DNA of 64,000 nt from contig JAGZSY010000001.1 in the NCBI GenBank assembly GCA_018380885.1, positions 62,001 to 126,000 of the forward strand, written 5' to 3'. Shown here in pieces: positions 26,376 to 35,293 of this stretch; the stretch's first letter is position 1, and every line of letters starts with the position of its first letter. A program made the translations under genes and the position numbers. The notes under the pieces are model-generated. The model made no database searches. It was not told the origin of the DNA and was given only the letters and a program-made list of their open reading frames with translations. Origin of the DNA: Enterocloster asparagiformis. Its GTDB lineage: Bacteria; Bacillota; Clostridia; Lachnospirales; Lachnospiraceae.

Positions 26376-27203
26376 ATGAATCGCGACGGAGTCACTACAA
26401 TATTAAAAGGAATGTGGATTGGGGGTACGATGACGGTGCCCGGCGTCAGCGGCGGGTCCATGGCGATGATTTTGGGAATATACGATCGGCTGATCACGTC
26501 CATCAGCTCGTTTTTTAAACACCCCAGGGAGAGCATGCGGTTTCTGGCCCTGTTCGTGGCCGGTGCCGGGGTGGGGATGGTGCTGTTTGCCAGGCTGATC
26601 AACCTGCTGTTCTCCGGGCCCGCGGACCTGCCGGTGCGCTTTTTCTTTCTGGGAGCGGTAGCGGGCGGCGTGCCCATGATCTACAAGGAAGCGGGGGTGA
26701 AGCGCTTCGGCCCCGGGGCCGTGCTCTATCCCCTGGCGGGCATCGCGCTGGTACTGCTTTTGGCCCTGCTGCCCCAGGGGGTGTTCGGACCCCAGGAGGG
26801 CGCCGGGCTTCTGGGCGTTTTCCTTCAGCTCCTGGGCGGCTTTATCATCGCCGTGGGACTGGTGCTTCCGGGCATCAGCGTCTCACAGATGCTCTATATG
26901 CTGGGAATCTATGAGGGGATCATGAAAAATATCGGCAGCCTGAACATTCTGCCCCTGATTCCCCTGGGCGTCGGCGTGGTGGGCGGCATTTTCCTGACCA
27001 CCAAGGTGTTGGAGCGCCTGATGGAGCGCCACCCCCAGCCCACATACCTGATCATCCTGGGCTTTATGTTCGGCTCGCTGCCGGAGCTGTTCCCCGGCGT
27101 TCCCCGCGGGAGCGCTCTCATATTCAGCGCGCTGGCCGCCGGGGCCGGCTTTGCGGCGCTGTACGCCATGGGAAAGCGGGAGGCCGCGGGCGGGAATTTA
27201 TAG
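26376..27203 (+). CDS. DUF368 family integral membrane protein
   Basis: About 275 residues. The ATG at 26376 was chosen because AAGGGAGA precedes it and a typical DUF368 start follows (MNRDGVTTILKGMWIGG, then TMTVPGVSGG). About eight hydrophobic segments. Members share a duplicated PGVSGGS-type motif; here the second is LVLPGISVSQMLYMLGIYE. Recent work links related proteins to undecaprenyl-phosphate translocation (UptA/PopT families), but that is knowledge of distant relatives. An upstream in-frame extension to 26265 has no good start. Confidence 0.85.
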   Translation: MNRDGVTTILKGMWIGGTMTVPGVSGGSMAMILGIYDRLITSISSFFKHPRESMRFLALFVAGAGVGMVLFARLINLLFSGPADLPVRFFFLGAVAGGVPMIYKEAGVKRFGPGAVLYPLAGIALVLLLALLPQGVFGPQEGAGLLGVFLQLLGGFIIAVGLVLPGISVSQMLYMLGIYEGIMKNIGSLNILPLIPLGVGVVGGIFLTTKVLERLMERHPQPTYLIILGFMFGSLPELFPGVPRGSALIFSALAAGAGFAALYAMGKREAAGGNL

Positions 27204-27219
27204 GGGGATTTCAGGAAAT

Positions 27220-28107
27220 TTATACGGCTCTGGGCTCGCCCCAGAAGAACAGGGCCACGGTGCCGGGGCCGGTGTGGGAGCCGATCACGGTGCCGATGTC
27301 GTTGATCATCACAGGTCCGTTTAAGTGAGGGAAGGACTCCTCCACCAGAGCGGCCACCTCCCGGGCTTCCTCAGGGCAGGCGGAGTGGGAGAGGAAGCAT
27401 TTTCCGCTGTAATCCGCTCCGTCCAGGGCGTGGAGCTTCATGCGCTCCACGATCTCGCGGATGACCTTTTTCTTGCCCCGGACCTTGTCCCGGGGGATCA
27501 GCTTGCCCTGGGCGTTGACCTCCATCAGGGGGCAGATATTCAACATGCCGCCAAAGAACGCGGCGGAGGCTGAAACACGGCCGCCCCGCTTCAGATGGGT
27601 CAGATCCGTGGTGAAAAACCAGTGATGCAGATTGGCGCGGTATTCCAGAAGCCAGCGGCACAGCTCGTCGTAGCTGTAGCCGCTTTCCATTTTATTCCAG
27701 GCAGTGTCCACCAGCAGGCCGTAGCCCGAGGAGGCGGACAGGGAATCCACCACTGTGATCCGGCGGTCCGGATAGCGCTCGGACATCTCCTCCATGGCAA
27801 TCTGCGCGGAGTTGTAGGTCCCGGAGATTCCGGAGGAGAGGGTGATGTGGATGATATCCTTGCCTTCTTTTAAGAAGGGTTCAAACATAGCTTCATATTG
27901 ACCGGCGTTTACCTGTGAGGTCACAGGCATGGCGCCGTTTTTGATGCGGCGGTAAAATTCCTCCGGGGTGATGGATTTACCCAGGTCGTCGTCGTACTCC
28001 CGCCCATCCATGGTAAAGTGGAAGCAGGCGTAGGGAATGTTCTTTTCGCTGAAATAGGACTGCGGCATATCGGCAGTGGAGCAGCAGGTGATAACGTAGT
28101 TGTGCAT
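27220..28107 (-). CDS. DegV family fatty-acid-binding protein
   Basis: A 295-residue protein of the DegV family, starting VITCCSTADMP and HFTMDGREYDDDLG, with PVTSQVNAGQYE and ITLSSGISGTYNSA, the classic ligand-binding segments. The C-terminal half has GPGTVALFFWG. In Gram-positives related FakB proteins present fatty acids to FakA kinase. Convergent with the DUF368 gene, 17 bases away. AAGGGGGGAAT precedes the ATG. Confidence 0.9.
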   Translation of the reverse strand: MHNYVITCCSTADMPQSYFSEKNIPYACFHFTMDGREYDDDLGKSITPEEFYRRIKNGAMPVTSQVNAGQYEAMFEPFLKEGKDIIHITLSSGISGTYNSAQIAMEEMSERYPDRRITVVDSLSASSGYGLLVDTAWNKMESGYSYDELCRWLLEYRANLHHWFFTTDLTHLKRGGRVSASAAFFGGMLNICPLMEVNAQGKLIPRDKVRGKKKVIREIVERMKLHALDGADYSGKCFLSHSACPEEAREVAALVEESFPHLNGPVMINDIGTVIGSHTGPGTVALFFWGEPRAV

Positions 28108-28153
28108 AAGGTGATTCCCCCCTTTACTTGTGTGTCAGCGCGTGTCTGGAAAA

Positions 28154-28183
28154 AGTATAGCACGGTCCGGGGGAAGGTGTCAA
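28154..28183 (-). promoter_or_regulatory. Sigma-A promoter of the DegV gene
   Basis: On the minus strand TTGACA (28178-28183) and TATACT (28154-28159) with 18 bases between them, about 50 bases upstream of the DegV start. Confidence 0.7.
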
Positions 28184-28216
28184 ATGTGGGTAAATATGAA
28201 AAGAATTTAGAAAGAG

Positions 28217-28245
28217 GTTACAAAAATGACAAACTATGCTATAAT
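28217..28245 (+). promoter_or_regulatory. Probable promoter of the HAD phosphatase gene
   Basis: GTTACA at 28217-28222 and TATAAT at 28240-28245, 17 bases apart. It would start transcription around 28252. Confidence 0.65.
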
Positions 28246-28253
28246 CAGCAAAA

Positions 28254-28274
28254 GGGCAGGCCCATGGCCTGCCC
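28254..28274. repeat. Short hairpin at the 5' end of the HAD phosphatase mRNA
   Basis: Perfect 9-base arms GGGCAGGCC (28254-28262) and GGCCTGCCC (28266-28274) around a 3-base loop. It would form the very 5' end of the transcript, as mRNA-stabilising hairpins do. Confidence 0.55.
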
Positions 28275-28342
28275 GTTAGAGCGTGGACGGGACGCTTCGG
28301 TTCGGGAAACGCTGTATAAATATGGAAAGGAATGCCAATGCT

Positions 28343-29020
28343 ATGTATAAATGCTGTATATTCGATCTGGACGGCACGCTGGTCAACTCGATCTACGCCA
28401 TTCAGAAGTCGGTGAACATGACCCTGGCCTCCTTCGGCCTTCGCGACATCACGGTGGAGGAGACGAAGCGGTACGTGGGCGACGGCTACAAGAAACTGGT
28501 GGAGCGGGCGTTACTTGCCTGCGGGGATGAAAAGCTGGCCCTGTATGAGGAGGCATTGAACCGCTATACGGAATTTTTCCGGGAAGTCTGCATGTACAGG
28601 GTGGAGCCCTACGAGGGAATCCCCGAGCTGCTGGAATTTTTAAAATCCAACGGCTTGAAGATCGCGGTGCTCTCCAACAAGGCCCACGACAGGGCTTTGG
28701 ACAATGTGGAGGGCGTGTTCGGCAGGGGATATTTCGACGAGGTTAGCGGAGAGCGGGAGAGCGAGGGCATCCGCCGCAAGCCCGCGCCGGACGGCGTGTG
28801 GCTGTGCGCCCGGAACATGGGCGTGGAGATGTCGGAGTGCCTGTACCTGGGGGACACCAACACGGATATGAAAACAGGCCTGGCCGCGGGAGCGGACACT
28901 GTGGGCGTCACCTGGGGCTTTCGCGACAGGGAGGAGCTGGAGGCGTTCCACCCGGCCTATCTTGTGGATCATCCCTCACAGGTGGCCCAGATTGTAAAGG
29001 ACGTGAACGGGATTGCGTAA
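28343..29020 (+). CDS. HAD superfamily phosphatase, phosphoglycolate phosphatase-like
   Basis: About 225 residues from the ATG at 28343 (GGAAAGGA upstream). HAD motifs are FDLDGTLVNS (motif I, nucleophile Asp), LSNKAH (motif II), RKPAPDGV (motif III Lys) and LGDTNTDM (motif IV). The cap region is helical, as in Gph/PpaX-like enzymes. It should remove phosphate from a small metabolite. The stop overlaps the next gene (metal-binding lipoprotein) by 8 bases, so the two may be coupled, although a functional link is unclear. Confidence 0.85.
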   Translation: MYKCCIFDLDGTLVNSIYAIQKSVNMTLASFGLRDITVEETKRYVGDGYKKLVERALLACGDEKLALYEEALNRYTEFFREVCMYRVEPYEGIPELLEFLKSNGLKIAVLSNKAHDRALDNVEGVFGRGYFDEVSGERESEGIRRKPAPDGVWLCARNMGVEMSECLYLGDTNTDMKTGLAAGADTVGVTWGFRDREELEAFHPAYLVDHPSQVAQIVKDVNGIA

Positions 29021-29999
29021 TTTGATTAAACGGACGGCAGGGCTTTTTGCTCTGCTTTTCCTGGCGGCGGCAATGACGGCCGGCTGTGCCAGGAGACCGG
29101 AAACCACGGAGGACGGCCGGCTGAAGGTCGTCACCACGCTGTTTCCATATTATGACTTTGTGCGCCAGGTGGCGGGGGACCGGGTCAACCTGACCCTGGT
29201 GGTCCCGGCGGGGATGGACAGCCATTCCTTTGAGCCCACCCCGGCGGATATGATCACCATCCAGGAGGCCGATGTGCTGATCTGCAACGGCGGCGAGATG
29301 GAGCACTGGCTCAGCCAGGTTCTGGACTCCATGGACACCTCCCACATGAAAATCGTCACCATGATGGACTACATCGACACGGTGGAGGAGGAGCATGTGG
29401 AGGGCATGGAGGAGGCCGAACACGGTCACGCCCACGGGGACGAGGACGACGACGGCCACGGGGTGGAGATTGAGTACGACGAACATATCTGGACGTCGCC
29501 GGTCAACGCCATGGCGATTGTAAAAATCATAAACAGCGCGCTGGACGAAGCGCTGCCGGGCCAGGCCGGCCGGTTCGACGAGAACGCCCAGGCCTATCTG
29601 GCGGAGCTAAAGGAGCTGGACGGGCAATTCCGCCAGGTGGTGGCCCAGGGAAAGCGCCACATGATCATCGTGGCGGACAAGTTTCCCTTCCGCTATTTTG
29701 CCGACGAGTACGGACTGTCCTACCGGGCGGCTTTCTCGGGCTGCAGCAGCGACACGGAGCCCAGCGCCAGGACCATCGCCTATCTGATCGACAAGGTCGA
29801 GGACGAACAGATTCCGGCGGTCTACTACCTGGAGCTGTCCAGCCACAGCACAGCCCGGGTGATCGGCGAGGAGACAGGGGCCAAGCCCCTGCTGCTGCAT
29901 TCCTGTCACAATGTCACCAGGCGCGAGTTCGACCAGGGCATCACCTATCTGCAGCTGATGAAGCGGAACGTGGAGGCGCTGCGGGAGGGGCTTGACTAG
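29013..29999 (+). CDS. Metal (zinc/manganese) ABC transporter binding lipoprotein, ZnuA-like
   Basis: A 328-residue protein, most likely starting at TTG 29013 (AAAGG about 13 bases upstream; an in-frame TTG at 29022 is an alternative). Lipoprotein signal with a TAGC lipobox near residue 25. The cluster A-1 fold is seen in VTTLFPYYDFVRQVAGD and MDSHSFEPTPADM with a ligand His. A His/Asp/Glu-rich loop with five His (about residues 130-150: EHGHAHGDEDDDGHG), then DEHIWTSPVNA, is typical of zinc importers. Ligand most likely zinc. Confidence 0.88.
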   Translation: MRNLIKRTAGLFALLFLAAAMTAGCARRPETTEDGRLKVVTTLFPYYDFVRQVAGDRVNLTLVVPAGMDSHSFEPTPADMITIQEADVLICNGGEMEHWLSQVLDSMDTSHMKIVTMMDYIDTVEEEHVEGMEEAEHGHAHGDEDDDGHGVEIEYDEHIWTSPVNAMAIVKIINSALDEALPGQAGRFDENAQAYLAELKELDGQFRQVVAQGKRHMIIVADKFPFRYFADEYGLSYRAAFSGCSSDTEPSARTIAYLIDKVEDEQIPAVYYLELSSHSTARVIGEETGAKPLLLHSCHNVTRREFDQGITYLQLMKRNVEALREGLD

Positions 30000-30091
30000 G
30001 CGCGGTTGCCGCGGCCCGCGGGAAGGCTGCCCTATGCGGGAATCGCCTCCCAGTGGGGCGGTTCCGAGAGAATGGATAACGAGGTAATAGA

Positions 30092-30949
30092 ATGACACCT
30101 TTGATAAAATGTGAACATGTGGATTTCGGGTACGACAACCAGGACGCGGTGGTGGACGTGAACATGGAGGTGGACGCCGGCGACTACCTGTGCATCGTGG
30201 GGGAGAACGGATCGGGCAAGAGCACGCTGATGAAGGGGCTTTTGGGTCTGTTAAAGCCCACCGCGGGCCGCCTGAGCGTGGCGGAGGAGCTGCGCCGGAC
30301 CGGCATCGGATACCTGCCCCAGCAGACCGCGGCCCAGAGGGATTTTCCGGCCACGGTCAGGGAGGTGGTCCTAAGCGGCGCCCTGAGCCGCACGGGTCGC
30401 CTGCCCTTTTACTCCCGGGCGGAAAAAGCCCTGGCTGAGACGAACATGGAAAAGCTGGGCATCACGCCCCTGAAAAACCATTGCTACCGGGAATTGTCCG
30501 GCGGGCAGCAGCAGCGGGTGTTAATCGCCCGGGCGCTGTGCGCCACCAGCAGGCTGCTGATCCTGGACGAACCCATCACCGGCCTGGACCCGGCGGCGAT
30601 CCAGGACTTTTACCGGATGATCCGCCGCCTCAACCGGGAGGACGGGGTTGCCATCCTGATGGTTTCCCACGACCTGCGCAACGCGGTGGAGGAGGCCAAC
30701 AAAATTCTGCACCTGCAAAAACAGGTGCTGTTCTACGGACCCGCCCACGATTACATGAACAGCCAGGCGGCCGGCCACTTCTTCCATGAGAAGGAGCAGG
30801 GGAAATGCAAACCCACGGCAGGCTGCCGCGCGGTCCATTTACAGACAGGGCCGGATGGCCTTCCGGCGCCGATTCTGAGCGCGGCCTCCGGAAAGCACAC
30901 GGCCGGAAAGGCTGAGAAAGGAGGGTGCTGCCATGGGAATGATCAGTGA
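30092..30949 (+). CDS. Metal ABC transporter ATP-binding protein, ZnuC-like
   Basis: A 285-residue ATPase with Walker A GENGSGKST (about residues 37-45), signature LSGGQQQR, Walker B RLLILDEP and a switch His (MVSHDLRN). After the usual end it has a 45-residue C-terminal extension with several cysteines (GKCKPTAGC and GGCCHGNDQ), which is unusual for ZnuC and could bind metal or take part in regulation. The end overlaps the permease start by 17 bases. Confidence 0.9.
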   Translation: MTPLIKCEHVDFGYDNQDAVVDVNMEVDAGDYLCIVGENGSGKSTLMKGLLGLLKPTAGRLSVAEELRRTGIGYLPQQTAAQRDFPATVREVVLSGALSRTGRLPFYSRAEKALAETNMEKLGITPLKNHCYRELSGGQQQRVLIARALCATSRLLILDEPITGLDPAAIQDFYRMIRRLNREDGVAILMVSHDLRNAVEEANKILHLQKQVLFYGPAHDYMNSQAAGHFFHEKEQGKCKPTAGCRAVHLQTGPDGLPAPILSAASGKHTAGKAEKGGCCHGNDQ

Positions 30950-31754
30950 GATGCTCTCCTACCCCTTTCTGGTGCGCGCATTGGTGGGCGGGCTGATGGT
31001 TTCGCTCTGCGCCTCCCTTCTGGGCGTGAGCCTGGTGTTAAAGCGCTACTCCATGATCGGGGACGGGCTGAGCCACGTCTCCTTCGGCGCCCTGTCCATC
31101 GCCCTGGCCCTGGGCTGGTCGCCCTTAAAGGTGTCCATCCCGGTGGTGGTGCTGGCGGCGTTTTTCCTGCTGCGGATCACGGAGAACGGACAGGTGAAGA
31201 GCGACGCGGCCATTGCCATGATCTCGGCCAGCGCTCTGGCCATCGGCATCATCGTCACCTCCATGACCACGGGCATGACCACGGATGTGAGCAGCTACAT
31301 GTTCGGCAGCATCCTGGCCATGAGCCGGGAGGACGTGATCTTTTCGGTGATCCTGTCCGTTGTGGTGCTGGCCATGTACGGGCTGTGCTACCATAAGATA
31401 TTCGCGGTGACCTTTGACGAGAGCTTTGCCAAGGCCACCGGGGTGAACGTGGGAGCCTACAACGTGGTGATCGCCGTGCTGACAGCTGTGACCATTGTGC
31501 TGGGCATGCGCATGATGGGCGCCATGCTCATTTCCAGCCTGATCATCTTTCCGGCGCTGACCTCCATGCGGGTGTTCAAGAGCTTCCGCAGCGTGACGAT
31601 CTCCAGCGCCGCCTTGTCCCTGGTCTGCTTTATGATCGGCATGGCGGCCTCCTACCAGCTGTCCACTCCGGCGGGAGCCAGCGTGGTGGTGGTAAATCTG
31701 CTGGCCTTTCTGCTGTTTGGGGCCTGGCAGTCCCTGGGAAAGCTGCGGACGTAA
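30933..31754 (+). CDS. Metal ABC transporter permease, ZnuB-like
   Basis: A 273-residue membrane protein with about eight hydrophobic segments and the ABC-3 family features GDGLSHVSFGALSIALALG and LMGAMLISSLIIFPALTS-like segments. It completes a ZnuA-ZnuC-ZnuB set with the two preceding genes. RBS AAAGGAGGGT lies inside the end of the ATPase gene. Confidence 0.92.
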   Translation: MGMISEMLSYPFLVRALVGGLMVSLCASLLGVSLVLKRYSMIGDGLSHVSFGALSIALALGWSPLKVSIPVVVLAAFFLLRITENGQVKSDAAIAMISASALAIGIIVTSMTTGMTTDVSSYMFGSILAMSREDVIFSVILSVVVLAMYGLCYHKIFAVTFDESFAKATGVNVGAYNVVIAVLTAVTIVLGMRMMGAMLISSLIIFPALTSMRVFKSFRSVTISSAALSLVCFMIGMAASYQLSTPAGASVVVVNLLAFLLFGAWQSLGKLRT

Positions 31755-31807
31755 CAACCGGCTGGGCCGGATAAGGATAAAAATGAATAATAAACGAGGG
31801 GAACGAT

Positions 31808-33178
31808 ATGGAACAAGGTAAAAGCGTCCGGAAAAAACGGAATAAGCTGAGCAAATGCATCTCCCAGACGCAGTTTATCGCGTACGGCTTTTTTATCATA
31901 ATTATGACGGGAACGCTGCTGCTCATGCTGCCGATGGCCAGCCGGGACGGGCAGTCGGAGCCGTTTCTCAACTGCCTGTTCACGGCCACCAGCGCCACCT
32001 GCGTGACGGGACTGGTGGTGGCGGACACCTGGACCCAGTGGAGCCTGTTCGGCCAGGTGATGATTCTGATCATGATTCAGCTGGGCGGCCTGGGCTTTAT
32101 CAGCATCGGCATTTTCCTGTCCATTATCCTGCGCAGGAAGATCGGCTTAAAGGAGCGGGGGCTGATGCAGGAGAGCGTGAACACGCTGCAAATCGGCGGC
32201 ATGGTGAGGCTGACCAAGCGGATCATCAAGGGGGCGGCGTTTTTTGAGAGCGCCGGGGCCATTTTGCTCTCCATCCGCTTTATCCCGCAGTTCGGGCTGC
32301 TCAAAGGGATTTGGTACAGCATTTTCCACTCCATCTCCGCCTTCTGCAACGCCGGCTTCGATCTGATGGGGCACACGGAAAAATACATTTCCCTGTGCAA
32401 TTACGTGGGGGACTGGCTGGTGAACCTGGTGATCGTTTCCCTGATCGTCATCGGCGGCATCGGATTCATCGTCTGGGACGATCTGTACACCAAGCGGTGG
32501 CATGTGCGCCATTATATGCTGCACACCAAGATCGTGCTGGTGACCACGGCCATTCTCATCGGGGGCAGCATGCTGCTGTTCTATATGATGGAGCGGGGAA
32601 ATATCCTGGTGGGCATGACCGGTTCCGAGAAATTCCTGGCCTGCCTGTTCAGCGCGGTGACGCCCAGAACCGCGGGCTTTAACACCGTGGACACCGCGGC
32701 GCTGACGGACGGCAGCAAATTCCTCACGGCAGTGCTGATGTTTATCGGCGGCAGCCCGGGGTCCACGGCCGGCGGTATCAAGACCACCACGCTGATGGTG
32801 CTGTTGTTCTATGTGGTGAGCAACGTGCGCCAGACCTACGGCGTGGAGGTGTTCGGGCGCAGGCTGGAGGACGAGTCCATCCGCCAGTCCGCCTGTATCC
32901 TGACCATCAACCTGTGTCTGACCATTGTGGCCTCCATCCTGATCATGACGGCCCAGAACCTGCCCATGTCGGCGGTTCTGTTTGAGACGTGCTCGGCCAT
33001 GGGCACCAGCGGGATGAGCACGGGCGTTACCAGGAGCCTGAACACATTTTCAAGGCTTATGATCATTATGTTGATGTACTGCGGACGGATCGGCAGCCTG
33101 TCCTTTGCCCTGGCCTTTACCAGGACCAAGCGCAAGGCCCATGTGCAGCTGCCGTCTGAGCGGATTACAATCGGATAA
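31808..33178 (+). CDS. TrkH/KtrB-type potassium transporter
   Basis: A 456-residue membrane protein with four repeated pore-type segments. Filter-like motifs are ATCVTGLVV, FCNAGFD, PRTAGFNT and GTSGMSTGV, each with the selectivity-filter glycine. It forms the membrane channel part of a Ktr system. GAGGGG precedes the ATG. The matching cytoplasmic subunit is encoded 46 bases downstream. Confidence 0.93.
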   Translation: MEQGKSVRKKRNKLSKCISQTQFIAYGFFIIIMTGTLLLMLPMASRDGQSEPFLNCLFTATSATCVTGLVVADTWTQWSLFGQVMILIMIQLGGLGFISIGIFLSIILRRKIGLKERGLMQESVNTLQIGGMVRLTKRIIKGAAFFESAGAILLSIRFIPQFGLLKGIWYSIFHSISAFCNAGFDLMGHTEKYISLCNYVGDWLVNLVIVSLIVIGGIGFIVWDDLYTKRWHVRHYMLHTKIVLVTTAILIGGSMLLFYMMERGNILVGMTGSEKFLACLFSAVTPRTAGFNTVDTAALTDGSKFLTAVLMFIGGSPGSTAGGIKTTTLMVLLFYVVSNVRQTYGVEVFGRRLEDESIRQSACILTINLCLTIVASILIMTAQNLPMSAVLFETCSAMGTSGMSTGVTRSLNTFSRLMIIMLMYCGRIGSLSFALAFTRTKRKAHVQLPSERITIG

Positions 33179-33224
33179 AACGTATGCGGTCTGAGTTTAC
33201 TGCGGAAGGGAGATAATCAATCTT

Positions 33225-33881
33225 ATGAAATCAATCTTAGTAATCGGTATGGGCAGGTTCGGACAGCACCTGTGCGAAAATCTGGGCAAGCTGGACAATC
33301 AGATCATGGCGGTGGACATGCAGGAGGAGCGGCTGGAGCCGGTTCTGCCCTACGTGGTCAGCGCGAAAATCGGCGACTGTACCAACGAGCTGGTGCTCAA
33401 GAGCCTGGGCGTGGACAATTTCGACATCTGTTTTATCTGTATTGGAAATAACTTCCAGAACAGCCTGGAGGTGACCAGCATGATCAAGGAGATGGGCGCC
33501 AGGTATGTGGTCAGCAAGGCCAACCGGGACATTCACGCCCGTCTGCTGTTAAAGAACGGGGCGGACGAGGTGGTTTACCCGGACCGCGACGTGGCGGAGA
33601 AGGCCGCGGTGCGCTACAGCGCCAACCACGTGTTCGATTACACCGAGCTGTCGGCGGGCGTATCCATCTATGAGATTCTGCCCCTGCCAGCCTGGGCGGG
33701 AAAATCCATCAAGGAGCTGAACATCCGCCAGGTCTACGGCATCTCCATCATCGGCGTGAAGGACACGCAAGGGCACATGACCATGCTGCCCGGGGCCGAC
33801 TACGTGATCGAGAAGGATGTGCACATGATGGTGCTGGGCAGACAGGAGGATGCGGAAAAGATTCTCCGGCAGCTGCGCTAA
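33225..33881 (+). CDS. KtrA/TrkA-type potassium regulatory subunit
   Basis: A 218-residue cytoplasmic protein with an N-terminal RCK (TrkA-N) Rossmann domain (VIGMGRFGQHL, acid residue in AVDMQ) and a C-terminal TrkA-C domain (WAGKSIKELNIRQVYG). The RCK domain binds NAD(H) or ATP/ADP and gates the channel. It follows the KtrB gene directly and is probably cotranscribed. No c-di-AMP (ydaO) riboswitch is visible upstream of the pair. Confidence 0.93.
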   Translation: MKSILVIGMGRFGQHLCENLGKLDNQIMAVDMQEERLEPVLPYVVSAKIGDCTNELVLKSLGVDNFDICFICIGNNFQNSLEVTSMIKEMGARYVVSKANRDIHARLLLKNGADEVVYPDRDVAEKAAVRYSANHVFDYTELSAGVSIYEILPLPAWAGKSIKELNIRQVYGISIIGVKDTQGHMTMLPGADYVIEKDVHMMVLGRQEDAEKILRQLR

Positions 33882-34004
33882 ATCCGCCGGTTTGCTTGAC
33901 TTTGACGGGTGGTTGTGCCAAAATAATGAAATGACAGGTTAATATTTAAGGCTGCCCGGCCAAGTCCGGGACAGCCATGGAATGAGAAAGAAGGAAGAAC
34001 AGAA

Positions 34005-35288
34005 ATGACAAAAATCGATATTATTTCCGGTTTCCTGGGAGCCGGAAAGACTACATTTATCAAAAAGCTGCTGGAGGAGGCTATCTCCGGCGAACAGGTC
34101 GTTCTCATTGAGAACGAATTCGGCGAGATCGGCATCGACGGCGGATTTTTAAAGGACGCGGGCATCGAGATCCGGGAGATGAACTCCGGCTGTATCTGCT
34201 GCTCCCTGGTGGGTGACTTCGGCAAGTCCTTAGAGGAGGTTCTGACCAAATACAAACCGGACCGCATCATCATCGAGCCCTCCGGCGTGGGCAAGCTGTC
34301 CGACGTGATGAAGGCTGTGATCGACGTGTCCGCGGACATGGAGGTGGAGCTGAACAGCGCCGTGACCATTGTGGACGCCAACAAGTGCAAGATGTATATG
34401 AAGAACTTCGGCGAGTTTTTCAACAATCAGATTGAGAACGCAGGAACCATCGTGCTCAGCCGCACGGACATCGCAGACGCCGCCAAGATTCAGGCAGATG
34501 TGGACATGATCCGGGAAAAGAATCCCCAGGCCGTGGTGGTGACCACGCCTGTGAACCGCCTGGACGGAAAACAGCTGCTGGAGATCATCGAGAAGCGCGA
34601 TACCATGCTGGACGACATGCTGGAGGAGGTGCGCCGCAGCCGCCACGAGGAGGAGTGCGATTGCTGCGGGCATGACCACGATCATCACCACCATCACCAT
34701 GATCATGATCACGAGCATGAGGGACATGACCATGATCACGAGTGCCACGATCACGGCCATGAGGGGCATGACCACGACCATGAGGGTCACGACCACGACC
34801 ACAGCGGCCACGATCACGGCCATGAGGGTCACGACCACGATCACAGCGGCCACGATCACGATCATGAGGGTCACGACCACGACCACAGCGGCCACGATCA
34901 CGGCCATGAGGGGCACGATCACGATCATGCAGGTCACGATCATGAGGGTCACGACCACAGCGGCCATGATCACGGCCATGAGGGCCACCATCACCACCAC
35001 CATGCCGACGAGGTGTTCACCAGCTGGGGCATGGAGACCATTATTCCGGTTACCAGGGATCAACTGGAGGACGTGCTCAAACGCCTTTCCGACACAAAGG
35101 AGTTCGGCGACGTGCTGCGCGCCAAGGGTATGCTGCCCACGGAGAATCCCGGGGAGTGGCTTTACTTTGACCTGGTGCCCCAGCAGTATGAGATCCGCGA
35201 CGGCAGACCCGACTACACGGGCAAGGTATGCGTGATCGGCGCCAACCTGAACGAGGGCGCCTTAAACCAGGTATTCGGAAGAGGGTAA
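34005..35288 (+). CDS. CobW/COG0523 GTPase with very long His-rich repeat
   Basis: A 427-residue G3E GTPase. P-loop GFLGAGKTTFIKKLLEE at about residues 7-23, the family metal motif NSGCICC near residue 63 and SRTDIADA in the G4 region. Residues 223-333 are a His-rich segment of about 54 His in 111 residues, made of roughly 7-residue units (HDHDHSG, HDHGHEG and close forms). A normal CobW C-terminal domain (about residues 340-427) follows. Such proteins are thought to store or deliver zinc or similar metals. The znu-type importer nearby fits that view. Regulation by zinc is likely but no clear Zur box was seen. Confidence 0.9.
   Translation: MTKIDIISGFLGAGKTTFIKKLLEEAISGEQVVLIENEFGEIGIDGGFLKDAGIEIREMNSGCICCSLVGDFGKSLEEVLTKYKPDRIIIEPSGVGKLSDVMKAVIDVSADMEVELNSAVTIVDANKCKMYMKNFGEFFNNQIENAGTIVLSRTDIADAAKIQADVDMIREKNPQAVVVTTPVNRLDGKQLLEIIEKRDTMLDDMLEEVRRSRHEEECDCCGHDHDHHHHHHDHDHEHEGHDHDHECHDHGHEGHDHDHEGHDHDHSGHDHGHEGHDHDHSGHDHDHEGHDHDHSGHDHGHEGHDHDHAGHDHEGHDHSGHDHGHEGHHHHHHADEVFTSWGMETIIPVTRDQLEDVLKRLSDTKEFGDVLRAKGMLPTENPGEWLYFDLVPQQYEIRDGRPDYTGKVCVIGANLNEGALNQVFGRG
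34671..35003 (+). repeat. His-rich 21-base tandem repeat inside the CobW gene
   Basis: About 333 bases coding for His/Asp/Gly-rich heptads. The DNA repeats in imperfect 21-base units (for example CACGACCACGACCACAGCGG followed by further copies), with codon changes between copies. Such arrays can change length by slippage between strains. Confidence 0.8.
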
Positions 35289-35293
35289 AAGCC

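Noticed and set aside
33882..34004. Possible Zur box before the His-rich CobW gene
   Set aside because: AT-rich sequence around 33920-33945 lacks a clear inverted repeat of the known Zur type.
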